A stretch of 64,000 bases of DNA from FW021-bin31 sp964478125 (GTDB lineage: Bacteria > Bacteroidota > Bacteroidia > Chitinophagales > Chitinophagaceae), in NCBI GenBank assembly GCA_964478125.1, contig CAYZGR010000006.1, positions 25,928-89,927 of the forward strand, given 5' to 3'. The notes beneath the pieces are model-generated. The model saw only the letters and a list, made by a program, of their open reading frames with translations. It did no database searches and was not told the origin of the DNA. The position numbers and the translations under genes were made by a program. Of this stretch, positions 19,049 to 28,981 are shown piece by piece (position 1 is the stretch's first letter; every line of letters starts with the position of its first letter).

Positions 19049-19603
19049 ATGAAAGCGTTAGAAGGAAAAAAAGTAGCCATTCTTACAGAAAACGGATTTG
19101 AAGAAGTGGAGCTGACCAGTCCAAAGAAAGCATTGGAGGATGCGGGCGCCCGGGTGGATATAATTTCTCCGCAAAAAGAAAGTGTAAGAGGATGGGATAA
19201 AGATCATTGGTCTATTGAACTGAAGGTAGATATGGAAGTGAGTGAGGCGGATCCCAATGATTATGATGCCCTGATGATTCCCGGAGGCGTCATTAATCCG
19301 GATAAGATGAGAAGAAATCCATATTGTATAGATTTTGCCCGGGCATTCATGGAAAATGACAAACCTGTTGCTTCTATCTGCCATGGCCCGCAATTATTAA
19401 TAGAGACGGGAACCCTTAAGGGCAAGAACATGACTTCTTTTTATTCTATAAAAACAGATCTTATAAATGCGGGAGCCCATTGGCAGGATAAAGAAGTAGT
19501 GACCGATCAGGGCTTTGTTACAAGCCGTTCTCCTGATGATCTTGGGGCCTTCAATAAGAAGATGATTGAAGAGATACGTGAAGGGATCCATGAAAATCGA
19601 TAA
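19049..19603 (+). CDS. PfpI/DJ-1 family protein
   Basis: A 184-residue class I glutamine-amidotransferase-like protein of the PfpI/YhbO branch. The nucleophile elbow SICHGP (Cys 111, His 112), the early Glu in GFEEVEL and MIPGG are all visible, and length fits. Family members are described as stress-induced deglycases or peptidases; which activity applies is unsettled. It has its own promoter-like element and is convergent with the flavoprotein gene five bases away. Confidence 0.9.
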   Translation: MKALEGKKVAILTENGFEEVELTSPKKALEDAGARVDIISPQKESVRGWDKDHWSIELKVDMEVSEADPNDYDALMIPGGVINPDKMRRNPYCIDFARAFMENDKPVASICHGPQLLIETGTLKGKNMTSFYSIKTDLINAGAHWQDKEVVTDQGFVTSRSPDDLGAFNKKMIEEIREGIHENR

Positions 19604-19608
19604 AATAA

Positions 19609-20973
19609 TTAACTCATAAATAAGTTATTAATAGATTCGCTATAGAGCGGATGTGCAAAAATTTCGTTTTTTAACCGGTCTGCGGTAAAGCCGCAAGACA
19701 TGGCAATCTGTAAAACACTCATGATCTCTCCTCCCTGAGCGGATAGTATGGCCGCCCCGAGGATCAGACCCGAGGGCTCTTCTACAACGGCTTTCATGAA
19801 TCCGTCGGTTTGTCCCGTTTCTATTCCTCTGGAACTTTTCTTCATGGGAAGACGGTAGACTTTTATCTTTTTCCCAAGGGTAAGGGCATGGGTTTCAGTG
19901 ATTCCTATTCTGCCCAATTGGGGATCGGTAAACATACAGTATGGGACCTGACGATCAAAGTATTTGTGATTTGATCCTTTCATCAGTCTGTTATAGATTA
20001 CGAGGTGATCGTTATAAGAGATATGGGTAAATGCCGGACCGCCTTTAATATCTCCCATAGCAAAAATACCGGGAATGTTGGTTTCCAGATAATCATTTAC
20101 AATGATAAATCCCTTTTCATCCGTTTGAATGCCTGCTTTATCAAGCGCTAAGGCCGCTGTTTGCGGCTTCCTTCCTGTGGCCACCAAGAGATGGCTTCCG
20201 ATTATTTGTTGGGTTCTTCCGTTTATGGAACAGGTTAAGATCAGGGGTTCTTCTTTTACGGATTGGGCCTTCGCCCCGGTATAAACCCGAATGCCTTCTT
20301 CTTCCAGAATCTGTTGTAAGGTCTGAGCAATATCCGGGTCCTCATCAGGCAGCAATTGTTCACTTTTTTCCACAATCGTTACTTTACTGCCCAGCCGGGC
20401 AAATAACTGTGCCATTTCGATACCATTATAGTTTCCCCCTAAAATAACGAGTTGTTCCGGGCAATGGGTAAGATCCAAAATAGAGGTAGTTGTAAGGAAC
20501 GGGATTTTATCCAGCCCTTCCAGTTTGGGAATATCCGGCTTCGTGCCGGCATCAATAAAAATATTGCCGGCCTGGATGGTTTCCATTTTGGTGTCCGTTT
20601 TTACTATTATTTCTTTAGGTCCTGTAAAACTGGCCTTCCCTTCAAATATGATCAGGTCTTCCGCTTTTTTTAAGGCGGTTTCGCTACTTTCTCTAAACTG
20701 CTTTACAATTTCATTTTTTCGCGCCATTACTTTATTAAAATCAACGTGATAGTCAGGAATTTTTATTCCCCACTTTTCGCTATGTTTGATCCTATAAGCG
20801 TTTTCTGCACTTGCAATGAGCGTTTTGGTCGGTGTGCACCCGTCGTTCACACAGGTTCCTCCTATAGCTCTTTTTTCTATGAGCGCTGTTTTAATTCCGG
20901 CTTTTGAAAGTTTCATGGCCAGGGGGATTCCACTTTGGCCGGCGCCTATTATGATCGCATCTAAATAAAACAT
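19609..20973 (-). CDS. FAD/NAD disulfide reductase, dihydrolipoamide dehydrogenase/mercuric reductase-like
   Basis: A 454-residue class I pyridine-nucleotide disulfide oxidoreductase. The FAD-binding GAGQSG at the N-terminus, the redox pair GGTCVNDGCTPTK, a second nucleotide fold (VILGGNYNGIEMAQ), FAMGDI, and a C-terminal AHPLYSES carrying the usual His-Pro of the active-site base are present. The mercuric-reductase Cys pair at the C-terminus is absent, so it is not a mercury enzyme. The first Cys segment differs slightly from Lpd (CVNDGC rather than CLNVGC). The electron acceptor is unknown. Confidence 0.85.
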   Translation of the reverse strand: MFYLDAIIIGAGQSGIPLAMKLSKAGIKTALIEKRAIGGTCVNDGCTPTKTLIASAENAYRIKHSEKWGIKIPDYHVDFNKVMARKNEIVKQFRESSETALKKAEDLIIFEGKASFTGPKEIIVKTDTKMETIQAGNIFIDAGTKPDIPKLEGLDKIPFLTTTSILDLTHCPEQLVILGGNYNGIEMAQLFARLGSKVTIVEKSEQLLPDEDPDIAQTLQQILEEEGIRVYTGAKAQSVKEEPLILTCSINGRTQQIIGSHLLVATGRKPQTAALALDKAGIQTDEKGFIIVNDYLETNIPGIFAMGDIKGGPAFTHISYNDHLVIYNRLMKGSNHKYFDRQVPYCMFTDPQLGRIGITETHALTLGKKIKVYRLPMKKSSRGIETGQTDGFMKAVVEEPSGLILGAAILSAQGGEIMSVLQIAMSCGFTADRLKNEIFAHPLYSESINNLFMS

Positions 20974-20996
20974 ACCTTTTTATTTATGTAAATAAA

Positions 20997-21012
20997 TCCA
21001 AAGACTATACCA
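20997..21012 (-). promoter_or_regulatory. Sigma-54-like -24/-12 element
   Basis: Read on the minus strand, TGGTATAGTCTTTGGA has the 12-base GG-to-GG register and continues ATTTAT like the element before the PfpI gene. It lies 38 bases before the flavoprotein ATG. This makes the two convergent genes candidates for common control. Confidence 0.4.
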
Positions 21013-21019
21013 TGTCCTT

Positions 21020-22429
21020 TTACAGGGCAAAGTTGAGCGTGACTATAAAGCGGGTGCCATCTCCGCGTTTACTCTCTACCTCAATATTCCCGTTATGGTT
21101 TAAAATGATATTTTGTGTCTGTGCCAGGCCCAAACCGCTTCCATTCTTCAACTTTGTGGTGTAATACGGCTCAAATATTTTAGAGCTGGTCTCTTCATCC
21201 ATTCCGTTCCCGTTATCTTCTATTATAATGACACATTTGTTTTCTTTATTTAAGGTAGTGATCTTGAGTAAATTTTGATCGGCTTCCATAGCTTCAATGG
21301 CATTGGTAACCAGGTTTAGAAATGCGATTTTAATCCTTTCGGGATCAACGGCTATCTTATCCAGGCCTTTCGTATAGTGCTTTTCCACTACTATATTCCC
21401 CAGGTTAATCCGATCTGCCGCTTCCTGAAGTACATCGTCCAGCAAATGGTTGATCGAAACAGGCTGTGTATTCAGTTTGATGAAAGCCGTTACATTGAGG
21501 AAATGATTTATTTGGTCTTTGATCCTTTCACAATTTCTTTTTATGATGTCAAAATAAGTTTTGCGATCGGCCGTCTGTGTCTCATCTTCCAGCTCTGCGA
21601 GCGCCATATTTATACTGGTTAGGGGATTTTTGATGTCGTGGGCGATCGTGGTGGCCACTCTGCCGAGGGCTGTATATTTTTCCAGGCTTTTTAACCGCAG
21701 GATCTCCTTGTTGATTTTAGTTAATTCCTGGATACGGGCTTCCAATTGCCTGTGATAATTCTCAGCCTGGCCTTTGGCAATGTTTTTGGCCCCTCTTTCT
21801 CTATTGTATATGATGAGCATATGAATCGAAAGGAAAAGGGCTACGCCCAGGAGAAAATAACCCAGTATTTTCAAGTAAGACGACCATGAATTCAGCGTAT
21901 CTTTTCTTTCATTGGCTTTACTTTGCATCTTCTCGTGTATATCGGTGATTACCGAAGTGATGCTATCGACCAGAGATGAGTTGCGAACAGTCATATTCTG
22001 AAGGGAATCTAATAAGCGACCCGCGTTTCTCCTATAGCGTAAGACCGGGTTCAGGCTGTCTTTAGAGAAAAGAACGCTCAATAATATTCTGAGGGTATCA
22101 AGCCGGTCTTTCTGTTGTTCGGAAATGGAGGATGAATTATAGATACTGATAAAAAGGGAGTCTATTTCTTTACTCTTGTTGTAATATTGTGTCAGACTTT
22201 TGTAATTTTTAGTGAGCGAATATTGTCCCCATGAGACTTGTGCACTTTTAAGGCTTGTTAATAATTCAGTCAGGTGATTTATGGTAGAATCTTTTTCGGA
22301 AATACTGTTACTCAGGGTATAAAGGTTGGCGCTTACAAATGTAGAAAGTACAAATCCTCCGATCAAAAGCATAAAGGCTGTGGCATAGCCCCAATTGATA
22401 TGGTTAATCCATTTAGTAATGAGTGGCAT
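21020..22429 (-). CDS. Membrane sensor histidine kinase with CHASE3-like sensor
   Basis: A 469-residue kinase. A first membrane segment (about 15-37) and a second (about 185-207) enclose a helical periplasmic sensor of about 150 residues with repeated Ser/Leu helices, similar to CHASE3. A coiled coil, HisKA with the phospho-His in IAHDIKNPL, and an HATPase domain (NLVTNAIEAM, DNGNGM, GSGLGLAQT) follow. No response regulator lies directly next to it; its partner is elsewhere. It is 46 bases upstream of the disulfide reductase in the same orientation. Confidence 0.85.
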   Translation of the reverse strand: MPLITKWINHINWGYATAFMLLIGGFVLSTFVSANLYTLSNSISEKDSTINHLTELLTSLKSAQVSWGQYSLTKNYKSLTQYYNKSKEIDSLFISIYNSSSISEQQKDRLDTLRILLSVLFSKDSLNPVLRYRRNAGRLLDSLQNMTVRNSSLVDSITSVITDIHEKMQSKANERKDTLNSWSSYLKILGYFLLGVALFLSIHMLIIYNRERGAKNIAKGQAENYHRQLEARIQELTKINKEILRLKSLEKYTALGRVATTIAHDIKNPLTSINMALAELEDETQTADRKTYFDIIKRNCERIKDQINHFLNVTAFIKLNTQPVSINHLLDDVLQEAADRINLGNIVVEKHYTKGLDKIAVDPERIKIAFLNLVTNAIEAMEADQNLLKITTLNKENKCVIIIEDNGNGMDEETSSKIFEPYYTTKLKNGSGLGLAQTQNIILNHNGNIEVESKRGDGTRFIVTLNFAL

Positions 22430-23017
22430 AAATTAACTAGCTGTTTAGGTTTATAAATGAACAAATAGGCGCTATTTCCCCTGTTAAAACAACAGAACAA
22501 TTTGGCGTCTTCTATATTTTGGGGCAAAACATTCGATAGGGGTCCCAAGAGATAGATAAACTAACGAGTGACACTAACAGGTTTTTGTAAGAACGTACGC
22601 GCGGCAACTGATATGGAATTTCAAGGGGACCTGCACGAATTATGACGACACGCATACCCGGAAACGGATAGCCATAATTCGAGACCGGCCAATTAGGGTC
22701 CCCGGTCTTATAACTACACAGTTTGGTTGGTCATATCGGTGATAAGGATCTGACCGGTATGATAAGAATGCCAACTATACTACTGACAACAAAGGTAAGC
22801 GCACGAGTAACCATACCTTTGATGATATTTCCTGAAAACGAAATGAATTCCCGACAGATGAGTACCAAAAGCCGTTTGGGCTGGACGTGATATAAGAAAC
22901 AAAAACAGGAATTGATCAAAGAAATAAGTAAAATGATCCTTAGTAAGCGTTTCTCTTTTTGCGTTTGGTACATAATTGGCGAAAGATAAGTAAACAATAT
23001 ATACTTTTTCAAATAAA
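22430..23017. other. 588-base stretch without a supported gene
   Basis: Only weak frames are present. A 93-codon hydrophobic, Ile/Leu-rich frame on the minus strand (22731-23012) begins five bases after gmhA, but its composition and lack of motifs argue against it. The stretch 22555-22730 has unusually mixed composition with many short dyads and no reading frame. I see no RNA gene or terminator I would defend. Confidence 0.5.
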
Positions 23018-23704
23018 TTATCTTTCTTTTAGTTTTTGTTGAAGTGTGAACTCCATTTCTTGATTTTCTATTTCCTTGCTATGGACCTTTTCCCGGATAA
23101 ACGGCCGGTTTCTGTAAAGGGGTTCTTTATCCGGGAAAAGTCGGGTCTCTACCAGTTCGCATATTATATGTCCTATAAGGATATGTGCTTCCTGGATACG
23201 TGCCGTGTCGGATGAGGGTACGATAATTGAATAATGACAGTAGTTTACTAATTGCCCTCCGGTTCCTCCGGTCAGGCCGATAACAATCATTTCTTTTTCC
23301 TGAGCGGCTTTTGTTGCATTTATGATGTTATCTGAATTCCCGGAGGTGGATATGGCCACCAGAATATCACCTGGAACCGCGATCCCCCTTATCAAACGAC
23401 CATATACATCGGCGAAGGAGTAGTCATTTGCCACGGCAGTGAGGTAAGAGCTGTTGCAATGCAGGGCATCGGCATATAAAGCCGGACGATCTTTCCGGAA
23501 CCTGCCTGACAGTTCCGCGGATAAATGTTGCGCATCGGCCGCGCTGCCGCCATTGCCACAAAAAAGTACTTTTTTATGATTTTCAAAAGCTGTAACAATC
23601 GCCTCTTTGGCCTCAGATATCGTTTCCAATAATTCTGCGGTTGCGAGTATCTTGGTTTTGACGTCTATAGATTCCTTTATCAGTTGTTTGATATCCTCTG
23701 TCAT
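23018..23704 (-). CDS. gmhA: Phosphoheptose isomerase (GmhA)
   Basis: A 228-residue SIS-domain protein. It would convert sedoheptulose 7-phosphate to D-glycero-D-manno-heptose 7-phosphate in the cytoplasm, the first ADP-heptose step. CGNGGSAADAQHLSAEL, AISTSGNSDN and the C-terminal AHILIGHIICELVE are family motifs. A C-terminal tail of about 35 residues beyond the usual ~192 is Glu/Lys-rich. Its start overlaps the stop of the upstream glycosyltransferase by four bases, so the two are coupled. hldE and likely gmhB are in the same window. Confidence 0.9.
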   Translation of the reverse strand: MTEDIKQLIKESIDVKTKILATAELLETISEAKEAIVTAFENHKKVLFCGNGGSAADAQHLSAELSGRFRKDRPALYADALHCNSSYLTAVANDYSFADVYGRLIRGIAVPGDILVAISTSGNSDNIINATKAAQEKEMIVIGLTGGTGGQLVNYCHYSIIVPSSDTARIQEAHILIGHIICELVETRLFPDKEPLYRNRPFIREKVHSKEIENQEMEFTLQQKLKER

Positions 23705-24741
23705 AGCCCGTTATAAATTTTAGGGTTCATAAAAAGCTTTCTTTTTTTAACCATGCTGATGATCTTTTCAAATACCATTGAAAACGAAGGTTCTCGTTTC
23801 CAGTCATGAACATGGTGGAGGGTTCTATTTAGGGGACTCCATCGCTCGGGCTCTCCGTCCATGTTAATGATAACGCTCGGTGTCTTCACTGCAGCGGCAA
23901 TGTGAGACACTCCCGTGCAGTTGCTAAATAGCGCATAGGCATTCCGGATCAGGATAGCAACAGTTCCTAACGTGGTTTTCCCTGCAAGGTTGATGGCATG
24001 ATATTTCATAAACTTTTCCACTTCCCTGGTGATAGGGAGCTCTTCGGACGTACCGGTGATGACTACTTCAAAGCCCTGTGAGGCCGCGTAATCCGCCACG
24101 GAAGCAAAATACTTGGGTTGCCACTGGCGGCGGATACTTCGTGAGCCCGGATGTATGCAGATGTATTGATTTTTAATAAACGGCAGGTTTAAATTGCTAA
24201 AATTCTCTCTGTCTTGTTGGGTAATGGGAAACTCCAGGAAGGTGCCTTTTCCGGGGATCCCTAAAAATTCAAGTAATTTGAGATGGCGATTAATTTCGGG
24301 AATGCCTTCCGGATATTCCATGAAAAGATCAAAGGGAGAGGCGGGCCTGTAGAATTTATAGAAACCGGCTGTATATGTGGCTTCAAATGATTTGACCAGC
24401 CTGTTAATAATGGTTCCGTTACCCTGCATTTGAAGTACCAGATCAAAATGGGTACTTTGCATGTCTTCCAAAAACGTGAGAAGGGCAAGCTTATCTGGGA
24501 TTTGTTCGGGCAAGCCCTCATAGCCCGGGAAAGGAATAACCTTATCCACATATCCGGGAAATCTTTTAGCAAAAGTGACAGACCAGGGAAGGCCGATTAA
24601 TGAAATTTCACTGTCGGGGAAAAAATGGCGTAGCGCCCGTAAAGCAGGCACCAGGCACAGCATGTCTCCCAGATAAAGGGCACGGAATACGGCAATTTTT
24701 TCTATTTTATGATCCGTATACTGCAAAAAATATTTTTTCAT
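23701..24741 (-). CDS. GT9 heptosyltransferase-like glycosyltransferase
   Basis: A GT-B fold protein of about 346 residues of family GT9. AVFRALYLGDMLCLVPALRALRH near the N-terminus, ICIHPGSRSIRRQW in the middle and LFSNCTGVSHIAAA near the C-terminus are the family's typical blocks for ADP-heptose donors. The start at 24741 follows an A/T-rich leader; an ATG ten codons upstream (24771) is also in frame. It should add heptose to a lipid-linked core or another surface glycan at the inner membrane. Confidence 0.85.
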   Translation of the reverse strand: MKKYFLQYTDHKIEKIAVFRALYLGDMLCLVPALRALRHFFPDSEISLIGLPWSVTFAKRFPGYVDKVIPFPGYEGLPEQIPDKLALLTFLEDMQSTHFDLVLQMQGNGTIINRLVKSFEATYTAGFYKFYRPASPFDLFMEYPEGIPEINRHLKLLEFLGIPGKGTFLEFPITQQDRENFSNLNLPFIKNQYICIHPGSRSIRRQWQPKYFASVADYAASQGFEVVITGTSEELPITREVEKFMKYHAINLAGKTTLGTVAILIRNAYALFSNCTGVSHIAAAVKTPSVIINMDGEPERWSPLNRTLHHVHDWKREPSFSMVFEKIISMVKKRKLFMNPKIYNGL

Positions 24742-24873
24742 AGAATTATATTTTATATTCTGCCGGGTCATAAAGAACGGCCAAAACAGGATATTGAAAG
24801 ATAAGGACCAGATGAGAACAAGAGAGTGATCTGCATGAGGTTACGGCGACTATCATGAGATTTTTATATGTGC

Positions 24874-26592
24874 TTATTTTTCCAATAAAAAAGATTGAAT
24901 AACCAGGGCGTCAAATGGAGAAGTCCAGAAGCATTCTACCGCGTCTTTCGGAGTACATACGATAGGCGCTCCTCTTGTATTAAAGGATGTGTTTACCAAT
25001 ATGGGCACGCCGGTAAGCTTTTTAAAGGCCTTCAAAAGATCATGGTAGAGCGGATTTTGGTTGTGATTTACGGTTTGGATACGCGCAGTCCCGTCTACAT
25101 GGCAGACAGCAGGGATCTTTTTTCGTTTTTGGGGTTTGATATCAAATACGAATAGCATAAAGGGGGAGGGAGTGGAGTTCTCAAACCAGTCTCCAACTTC
25201 TTCTTCTAATACAACGGGAGCAACCGGACGGAAATCTTCCCTGTCTTTAATGTCGTTGAGCCGTTCCTGCATATGGGTATCCAAAGGGGAAGCCAATATG
25301 GAGCGGTTTCCCAATGCTCTCGGTCCAAATTCCATCCTGCCCTGGTACCAGGCGACCACTTTATTCTGCGCCAGTAATGCGGCTGTTTCTTTTGGAATAT
25401 CTTTCAACTTTTTATAAGGCGCCTTTGTCCATTTTAAGTAATCTTCAATTTCATCATCTGAATATTGCGGACCCCAATAAACGTGTTGCATTCTAAAATG
25501 CTTTTTGCTTTTCTTCCGCTGTCGGGCGTCTGTCCATAATGCCGCTCCTAACGCGGTCCCCGCATCTCCGGCAGCGGGTTGGATCCATATGTTTTTAAAT
25601 TTTCCTTTATCCCGGATGGCTTTATTTAAAACACAATTGAGAGCAACACCGCCCGCGAGGCATAGGTTTGATACCCGGGTTTCCTGATACAGCCAGTCCA
25701 CCAGCTCCAGAACGGTCTCTTCCAAAACGGATTGGGCGGATTTGGCGATATCAAAATGCAGCTGCGTCAGAGGCTCCTCTTTAAGCCTCGGTTTCCCAAA
25801 CCACCCGGTTAATTGTAAGGTATCAATGGTATACCGCCCTTTCCTCTTTAAGTGGATCAACGATTCAAACTTTTCTTTATAAACAGGTTTTCCAAAAGAG
25901 GCGAGCGCCATTACTTTATATTCATCCGATGACCGGAGGAAGCCTAAATATTCCGTTACACTTTCATAGAACAGGCCCAAAGAGTGGGGCATCTCTACTT
26001 CACCTAAACGCGACATATCATTCCCCTGGCCTACATGATAACTGGTCGTTACTTTTTCCCCGCGTCCGTCTAAAGTTAGAATAGCGGCATGAGAAAAAGG
26101 AGATGTGTGAAAGGCACTGGCAGCATGGCAGATATGATGCTCTACAAAATGCCAGGTGAACCCGTTAAGCTTACATTCGTTAAAGTTGGCCTGTAAATGA
26201 TGGGGCCAGCCGCCGGTAAGTTGCCGTGGCGCATTAACGATGGAAGCCAGAAAGAGAGGGTCCCATACGGAGATCCATTTTTTAGGTTTGGTATGAGCGC
26301 TGGGTTCCAGAGGTAAGGTAATGTTATGGTGATGAAATTTATTTTGGTCAAGCAATAACCATGGATCAAATGAATAAGAAATATGCTGTACATCATTGAT
26401 GTTGATCCCCGCTTCATTTAAGCAGTAGTTGATTGCATGAAAAGGGAGCTCGTAAGTTGAAAACGGGATGGGGCGTTTACCGTGTTTCACGTGTGTGAAG
26501 CGTTCCTCTTCTGCCGCTGCTACCAGCGTCCCGTCTTTGACAAGGCTGGCGGCAGAATCGTGAAATGCAGCATTAATTCCTAAGGTGTACAT
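24874..26592 (-). CDS. Carbamoyltransferase (NodU/CmcH family)
   Basis: A 572-residue protein with an N-terminal Kae1-like ATPase fold (LGINAAFHDSAASL, AEEERFTHVKHGK, HHICHAASAF, LTLDGRGEKVT) and a C-terminal YrdC-like part (QGRMEFGPRALGNRSIL, NTSFNTRGAPIV). These enzymes transfer carbamoyl from carbamoyl phosphate to a hydroxyl through an adenylate intermediate. With two heptosyltransferases beside it, the likely target is a heptose residue; in Pseudomonas aeruginosa core heptose is known to be 7-O-carbamoylated. The substrate here is inferred, not shown. Confidence 0.88.
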   Translation of the reverse strand: MYTLGINAAFHDSAASLVKDGTLVAAAEEERFTHVKHGKRPIPFSTYELPFHAINYCLNEAGININDVQHISYSFDPWLLLDQNKFHHHNITLPLEPSAHTKPKKWISVWDPLFLASIVNAPRQLTGGWPHHLQANFNECKLNGFTWHFVEHHICHAASAFHTSPFSHAAILTLDGRGEKVTTSYHVGQGNDMSRLGEVEMPHSLGLFYESVTEYLGFLRSSDEYKVMALASFGKPVYKEKFESLIHLKRKGRYTIDTLQLTGWFGKPRLKEEPLTQLHFDIAKSAQSVLEETVLELVDWLYQETRVSNLCLAGGVALNCVLNKAIRDKGKFKNIWIQPAAGDAGTALGAALWTDARQRKKSKKHFRMQHVYWGPQYSDDEIEDYLKWTKAPYKKLKDIPKETAALLAQNKVVAWYQGRMEFGPRALGNRSILASPLDTHMQERLNDIKDREDFRPVAPVVLEEEVGDWFENSTPSPFMLFVFDIKPQKRKKIPAVCHVDGTARIQTVNHNQNPLYHDLLKAFKKLTGVPILVNTSFNTRGAPIVCTPKDAVECFWTSPFDALVIQSFLLEK

Positions 26593-26700
26593 GTGTCTTT
26601 TGCATTTTATTATTTTTATTGTTCAATTTCCAAACCAACTGCTCAATCACTATAAAACAGGCCCGCTTCTTTTTTAAATCGTTAAACTGTGGATAAACTT

Positions 26701-26720
26701 CTACGTTTTTTTCCCCATTT
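26701..26720 (+). promoter_or_regulatory. Recurring upstream motif, copy 4
   Basis: CTACGTTTTTTTCCCCATTT shares TTTCCCCATT with copies 1 and 3. It lies in the divergent region between the carbamoyltransferase and the DUF892 gene, 84 bases before the promoter-like element. Confidence 0.3.
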
Positions 26721-26802
26721 CTTTATCATCCGGTCAAAGATCAAAGCCTGATCTTTTAAAAAAGAGGTTTCTAACAAGCTTGAAAACAGTTTGAACTTAT
26801 TC

Positions 26803-26818
26803 TGGCATCAATTTTACA
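26803..26818 (+). promoter_or_regulatory. Sigma-54-like element (weak -12)
   Basis: TGGCATCAATTTTACA has the -24 half TGGCAT but TTAC instead of TTGC at -12. It lies exactly 60 bases before the DUF892 ATG, the same distance as at the PfpI gene. Confidence 0.3.
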
Positions 26819-26863
26819 ATTGATTAAGGGATAAGTAAGTAAAAGCATCTTAAAAATTTAATT

Positions 26864-27409
26864 ATGACTACTTCAGAAAAAGAAAGGCAATCGGGGAATG
26901 ATTTTGTCATGAAAGACCGTCCTTTTCATCAGTTTTTTGTATTTGAATTGGAAGATCTTTATTGGGCGGAAAAGCACATTGTGGACGCATTGCCCGATAT
27001 GATCGAGGCGGCCGAGTCGGAAATACTGAAGTCTGCGCTTGATAAGCATCTGCAAGAGACAAAGGGCCATGTAACCCGCTTGCAGGAGGCTTTCGAGGCT
27101 CTCGGTCAAAAGCTTAAAGACACGAAATGCAAGGCGATGGCCGGAATTTTAAAAGAAGGTAAAGATATGATCTCAGAAACGGAAGCAGATTCGGCCGTGA
27201 GAGATGCGGCTATTATTATGGCGGCACAAAAAGTAGAACATTACGAGATCGCCTCTTATGGCAGCCTGATTGCCTTCTCGAGATTAATGGGACATACTGA
27301 AGTAACGCGGTTGTTAGAATCTACCCTTGAAGAAGAGGAACGTGCCAATACGATCTTAACCGATCTGGCAGAGAGCGGAATTAACGAGAGTGCATTCAAT
27401 GAAGGCTGA
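26864..27409 (+). CDS. DUF892/YciF-like ferritin-fold protein
   Basis: A 181-residue helical protein of the YciE/YciF (DUF892) family, a ferritin-like four-helix bundle. The family pattern is complete: YWAEKHIVDALP, KHLQETKGHVTRLQEAF, MAAQKVEHYEIASYGSL and STLEEEERAN provide the acidic and His residues of the putative di-metal site. Family members are stress-induced with uncertain ferroxidase activity. It stands alone between the two halves of the heptose locus. Confidence 0.9.
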   Translation: MTTSEKERQSGNDFVMKDRPFHQFFVFELEDLYWAEKHIVDALPDMIEAAESEILKSALDKHLQETKGHVTRLQEAFEALGQKLKDTKCKAMAGILKEGKDMISETEADSAVRDAAIIMAAQKVEHYEIASYGSLIAFSRLMGHTEVTRLLESTLEEEERANTILTDLAESGINESAFNEG

Positions 27410-27495
27410 GCCTCTTACTCCGAAAGGAGGAATAAAACGGCAAGATTCAACTTTACTAAGAATGGGAAAATCATCCTGATAAGGACTCAAGAAAT

Positions 27496-28971
27496 ATGGA
27501 TATAAAATCCTGGCAATTGATCAAGGAATTCTCAAAGGTAAAAGTTTTGGTGATCGGGGAACTGATGCTGGACGTTTACCTGAAAGGAAGTTCAAACCGC
27601 ATTTCTCCTGAAGCGCCTGTTCCTGTTGTAAATATAACAGAAGAGTCGGCATATGTGGGCGGTGCGGCTAATGTAGCGGCTAATTTAAGGTCATTGGGCG
27701 CCGAGGTCTTCTTTTGTTCTGTTTGTGGCAACGACGCGGCTGCCGAAAAGGCTTTTAAGTTGTTTCATAATCAAGGAATAAATACAGATTATGTGGTTGT
27801 TGATGAGGAACGTACTACATTGGTGAAGGAGCGGATCGTTGTACACGATCAGATTTTGACGCGTTTTGATAAAGGTACGGAAACTTATATCTCTCACCGC
27901 ACTCAAAAACGGTTAATCAGCCGGATCGCCACGGCTTATAACCTATGCGATGCTGTTGTAATTGCAGATTATGATAAGGGAATATGTGCTGAAAGGGTAA
28001 TTGAAGCTTTAACTGAATTGCAACGGGAGCATCCTCTTTTTATAGCAGTTGATTCCCGGCATATAAGTAATTTCAGGATGCTTCATCCCACGCTGGTAAA
28101 GCCCAACTATACAGAAGCCATTCGGTTGTTAAAAATACATAAGTTAGAATCTGACCGTATAGAACAAATAAAACGGCATGGAGGAAGACTATGTGATATA
28201 ACGGGTTCTGACATCAGCGTAGTTACAATGGATAAGGAGGGGGCGCTTGCATTTAAAGGCAAGAGGATGATACATCATGCCCGCGCTATGCGAATAAATA
28301 ATCCTAATGTAGTAGGGGCGGGGGATACTTTTATCAGCGCCATAAGCCTATCGCTCGTTTGCGGAGCAGATTTAGCCACAGCTGCTGATCTGGCGTCGGC
28401 TGCTTCCGCTATTTCAGTTAGAAAACGAAATACGGCCTGTTGCAACGATTTGGAACTTCGCTCTTTTTTCGTTTTTAAGAACAAATATATTTCCACTTTA
28501 CAAGAGTTGAATGAAATATGTGAGATCTACCGGGAGCAGAAGAAAAAGATCGTATTTACCAATGGTTGTTTTGACATTCTCCATTGCGGGCATGTGAATT
28601 ATTTAAAAGCTTCGGGCAAGTTGGGAGATATTCTGATCGTGGGCATTAATAATGACGATAGTATCAGAAGGCTCAAAGGTACAGGCAGGCCGGTCAATCC
28701 ATTGGCAGACCGGATCGAAGTGATCGCTGCGCTTACTGCTGTAAATCATATCATTTCGTTTGGAAGAAAGACAGACGATTCTCCGTCAGATCTTATACGC
28801 GTGATAAAGCCCGACATCTTTGCAAAAGGGGGAGACTATACCCGTGAACTTTTACCGGAGGCCTCATTGGTTGAAGCGCTCGGCGGTGCGGTCCGTTTTT
28901 TACCTTTTACCCCCGACCACTCTACCACCGGCGTCATACGTCGCATTCGAGAAACCTACGCTGCAGACTAA
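27496..28971 (+). CDS. hldE: Bifunctional heptose 7-phosphate kinase/heptose 1-phosphate adenylyltransferase
   Basis: A 491-residue two-domain enzyme. The N-terminal ribokinase-like kinase (about 1-320) has VIGELMLDVYLKG, YVGGAANVAANLRSLGA and the catalytic GAGDTF. The C-terminal nucleotidyltransferase (about 350-491) has FTNGCFDILHCGHVNYL with the HxGH-type signature. It makes D-glycero-beta-D-manno-heptose 1,7-bisphosphate and later ADP-heptose, on either side of the GmhB phosphatase. Ten bases separate it from the following GT9 gene. Length matches E. coli HldE (about 477). Confidence 0.92.
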   Translation: MDIKSWQLIKEFSKVKVLVIGELMLDVYLKGSSNRISPEAPVPVVNITEESAYVGGAANVAANLRSLGAEVFFCSVCGNDAAAEKAFKLFHNQGINTDYVVVDEERTTLVKERIVVHDQILTRFDKGTETYISHRTQKRLISRIATAYNLCDAVVIADYDKGICAERVIEALTELQREHPLFIAVDSRHISNFRMLHPTLVKPNYTEAIRLLKIHKLESDRIEQIKRHGGRLCDITGSDISVVTMDKEGALAFKGKRMIHHARAMRINNPNVVGAGDTFISAISLSLVCGADLATAADLASAASAISVRKRNTACCNDLELRSFFVFKNKYISTLQELNEICEIYREQKKKIVFTNGCFDILHCGHVNYLKASGKLGDILIVGINNDDSIRRLKGTGRPVNPLADRIEVIAALTAVNHIISFGRKTDDSPSDLIRVIKPDIFAKGGDYTRELLPEASLVEALGGAVRFLPFTPDHSTTGVIRRIRETYAAD

Positions 28972-28981
28972 ATGCCAGGTT

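Noticed and set aside
22731..23012. 93-codon hydrophobic minus-strand frame right after gmhA
   Set aside because: Low-complexity Ile/Leu/Val composition and no motif; probably not translated.
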